Below are positions 62,305 to 64,000 of a DNA stretch of 64,000 nucleotides, piece after piece (position 1 is the stretch's first letter; every line of letters begins with the position of its first letter). Origin of the DNA: CAXBCP01 sp963977005 (GTDB lineage Bacteria > Pseudomonadota > Alphaproteobacteria > MPNO01 > UBA830); contig CAXBMQ010000007.1 of the NCBI GenBank assembly GCA_963977005.1, positions 1 through 64,000 of the forward strand. The letters run 5' to 3'. The position numbers were made by a program, and so were the translations under genes. The notes below the pieces were generated by a model, which ran no database searches, was not told the origin of the DNA, and worked only from the letters and a program-made list of their open reading frames with translations.

Positions 62305-64000
62305 CTAAATCCCCGGTATTACGTCCTTTAGCCCGGGTGCCATGTGGCCGAGCAATGAATCGGGCCAGGGCAGCGCGAGCAGGTCGTCGAACACGAACCA
62401 GCAAAACACGACCAGGCCGGCCGAAACAGTCGCTGCCAAGGTCCAGCGTTCGCCTTCGACCAGCATGAACGCGGCTGCGAATACGAAGATCGTCGGCAGC
62501 ATACCGATCAGGAATGTCAGGCCGATAAAGCCTGCGATCCATCCCGCGAAAACAAGCGTCCGGCGTCGAACCAGTGCGTCATCGATCTTGCCGGAGTCGT
62601 CTGTCGCAAGGTCCATCCGGGCCTGTGCGAGCATGCGTTCGCGGATACCCGATGTCTGTCCGCCGGTCGCCGGGCGGCGGAAGGTGTGATTCAGAAAGCT
62701 TACGATGGCGAGGACAAGGGCTGTCCAGCCGACGATCTGTGGTGCAAAACGCGCTTCGTAACGCCAGCTGGCGGCTTCGCTGACACAGAACGCGAACACG
62801 GCGATGACGGCGAGGTATGTCCAGCTGTTTCCATCGAAACGGGGCTTCTCGAACCGTCCGAAAATCGTCTTGAGGCCGCCGTCACCCCGGATGTCGCGGA
62901 TCAGCGGCATCGCGAGCACGATCACCGCCAGGGCAAACAGGATCATAACGATCCAGTTAGACATCCAGTCGGTACTGTCGCCGGTCCGGGCCAGCGACCC
63001 TTTATGCGATATCCACATGTAGCGTTCGATAATGCCGCCCAGAACCACGCCAAGAATGACCGGCGGGCGCGGCCAACCCTTGCGTTTCATCACCCAGCCG
63101 ATCAGTCCGAAAACAATCAGGATCACAAGGTCGCCCCAGTCGCGCCGTCCCTGGAAGGCACCGATAAACAAAACCGCGAGGATGAGCGGCAGGATCACCG
63201 CATGACGGATCTGCGAGACCCGCGCAAACTGGTTAGAAAACATAAAGCAGATCCCGGCGCCGAGTATGTTGGCAAGCGCGACCGACCACACCATCGAATA
63301 CGTGACTTCGAGATTCGTCGTCAGCATGTCGGGACCGGGAACCAGCCCCTGAATCAGGAAGGCGCCCAGCAGGATCGCCATCTGCGCGGATCCGGGGACG
63401 CCAAAGGCGATCGTCGGGACCAGTGCGCCGCCTTCTTTTGCGTTATTCGCGCCCTCGGATGCGAGCACGCCGCGGATATCCCCTGTGCCGAAGGTTTCGA
63501 GCGCCCCTTTTTCGGTGGTCGCGGCATGGCCATAGGCGATCCAGTCGATCACGGCGCTGCCCATCCCGGGGATCGAACCGAGCCCCGCGCCGATTGCGCC
63601 GACGCGCAGCACCAGGAACTTGTTGCGAAAGGTGTCCTTGATGCCTTCCCACTGGCCCGATTTGGTGTCGACCGACGATTGTCCGGCAATCGACCTGCGG
63701 GCAACCGCCATGTCGGCAAGTTCGGGCAGGGCGAACAGGCCGAGCGTGATGGGGATGATCGACAGGCCGTCCCATAGATAAAGCCAGCCATAGGTAAAGC
63801 GGGTCACGCCGACCTGCGGGTCCTGGCCGATAAAGGCGACCATCAGGCCGAGACCGGCGGCGACCAGGCCGCGCATCGGGGCGCCGCCGGACAGCGCGGA
63901 AACCATACAGAGCCCGAAGACTGCAAACGCCAGGAGTTCGGGAGAGCCGATCTGTTGCATCACCGGGCGTAGCACCGGTACGGAGACGCCGAGCATCAAT
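62305..64000 (-). CDS. TctA-TctB-like tripartite tricarboxylate transporter permease (5' end outside window)
   Basis: At least 564 residues are visible and the beginning is missing, as family members have about 160 more residues before this point. SPELLAFAVFGLCMV and GLMVAFIGQDPQVGVTRFTYG are TctA segments, and GLGSIPGMGSAVIDWIAYGHA is the second conserved Gly-rich repeat. After the usual TctA end, residues about 390-564 add four to five helices of TctB type (FIGLTFLIGMLPTIFVFAAAF, FVFDDLLALPWP). Thus the small and large membrane subunits look fused. The solute-binding TctC should lie beyond the window or elsewhere. Likely imports a carboxylate using an ion gradient. Confidence 0.85.
   Translation of the reverse strand, partial: LMLGVSVPVLRPVMQQIGSPELLAFAVFGLCMVSALSGGAPMRGLVAAGLGLMVAFIGQDPQVGVTRFTYGWLYLWDGLSIIPITLGLFALPELADMAVARRSIAGQSSVDTKSGQWEGIKDTFRNKFLVLRVGAIGAGLGSIPGMGSAVIDWIAYGHAATTEKGALETFGTGDIRGVLASEGANNAKEGGALVPTIAFGVPGSAQMAILLGAFLIQGLVPGPDMLTTNLEVTYSMVWSVALANILGAGICFMFSNQFARVSQIRHAVILPLILAVLFIGAFQGRRDWGDLVILIVFGLIGWVMKRKGWPRPPVILGVVLGGIIERYMWISHKGSLARTGDSTDWMSNWIVMILFALAVIVLAMPLIRDIRGDGGLKTIFGRFEKPRFDGNSWTYLAVIAVFAFCVSEAASWRYEARFAPQIVGWTALVLAIVSFLNHTFRRPATGGQTSGIRERMLAQARMDLATDDSGKIDDALVRRRTLVFAGWIAGFIGLTFLIGMLPTIFVFAAAFMLVEGERWTLAATVSAGLVVFCWFVFDDLLALPWPDSLLGHMAPGLKDVIPGI

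Noticed and set aside
1..64000. tRNA, rRNA, insertion sequences, prophage or CRISPR
   Set aside because: No cloverleaf, transposase, integrase or regularly spaced repeats were seen on either strand by eye.

Overview
The window is a roughly 62% G+C stretch of an alphaproteobacterial chromosome, most likely Rhodospirillales-like. The assignment rests on gene families and style (short Wza-type exporter beside a GumC-type copolymerase, PEP-CTERM protein, GNAT-fused ADP-forming acyl-CoA synthetase, ECF sigma/anti-sigma pair, ChvG/ChvI-like two-component pair, UbiD, TAXI and Tct transport proteins), not on a ribosomal marker. No rRNA, tRNA, insertion sequence or CRISPR array was seen.

Layout. 1-1.5 kb: an aldehyde dehydrogenase. 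1.5-8.7 kb: surface-polysaccharide genes, namely a Wzy-like polymerase, a glycosyltransferase and a methyltransferase in one leftward unit, then three more glycosyltransferases on alternating strands; 3.5-6.2 kb is visibly less G+C rich. 8.7-17 kb: an export locus: a peptidoglycan-binding-domain protein, a small Ala/Gly-rich secreted protein, an outer-membrane beta-barrel, a Wza-like exporter, a GumC/Wzc-like copolymerase-kinase, an unknown membrane-anchored protein and a second O-antigen ligase/polymerase. Three copies of TTAACCAT, a CtrA-type half-site, lie in its promoter regions.

17-33.7 kb: metabolism and stress genes: pyrC, mmsA, a 894-residue acyl-CoA synthetase/acetyltransferase fusion, a dead alpha/beta-hydrolase fragment, a PEP-CTERM protein, a methyltransferase, a PQQ-type sugar dehydrogenase, an amidase, small oxygenase-like proteins, a 2OG-Fe(II) oxygenase, a GIY-YIG protein, a TauE-type exporter, msrA, and an EF-hand/ECF sigma/anti-sigma unit. 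33.8-48.7 kb: catabolic and accessory genes: UbiD decarboxylase, YbfF-like esterase, VOC protein, methyltransferase, a 365-residue unknown, class II aldolase, a luciferase-like monooxygenase/CoA-transferase/MaoC operon, a LysR/azoreductase pair, radC, an extradiol dioxygenase, a TAXI binding protein and an MBL-fold hydrolase.

48.7-64 kb: an FHA-membrane-protease fusion followed by a remnant of a second copy of the MBL gene, a hybrid histidine kinase, map, a GST, sfsA, a CinA-like protein, a GT8-like protein, a dienelactone hydrolase, lipoproteins, a lipoprotein-response regulator-kinase operon, and a TctA-TctB-like fused transporter cut by the window end.

The clearest coordinated systems are the polysaccharide export locus, the EF-hand/sigma unit, the monooxygenase/CoA-transferase/hydratase operon and the lipoprotein-two-component operon. 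The less expected results are two gene remnants in gaps between genes (23.1 and 50.4 kb), a run of strong hairpins at 42.4-42.7 kb, and the CtrA-like sites. No wholly new system can be claimed from sequence alone.
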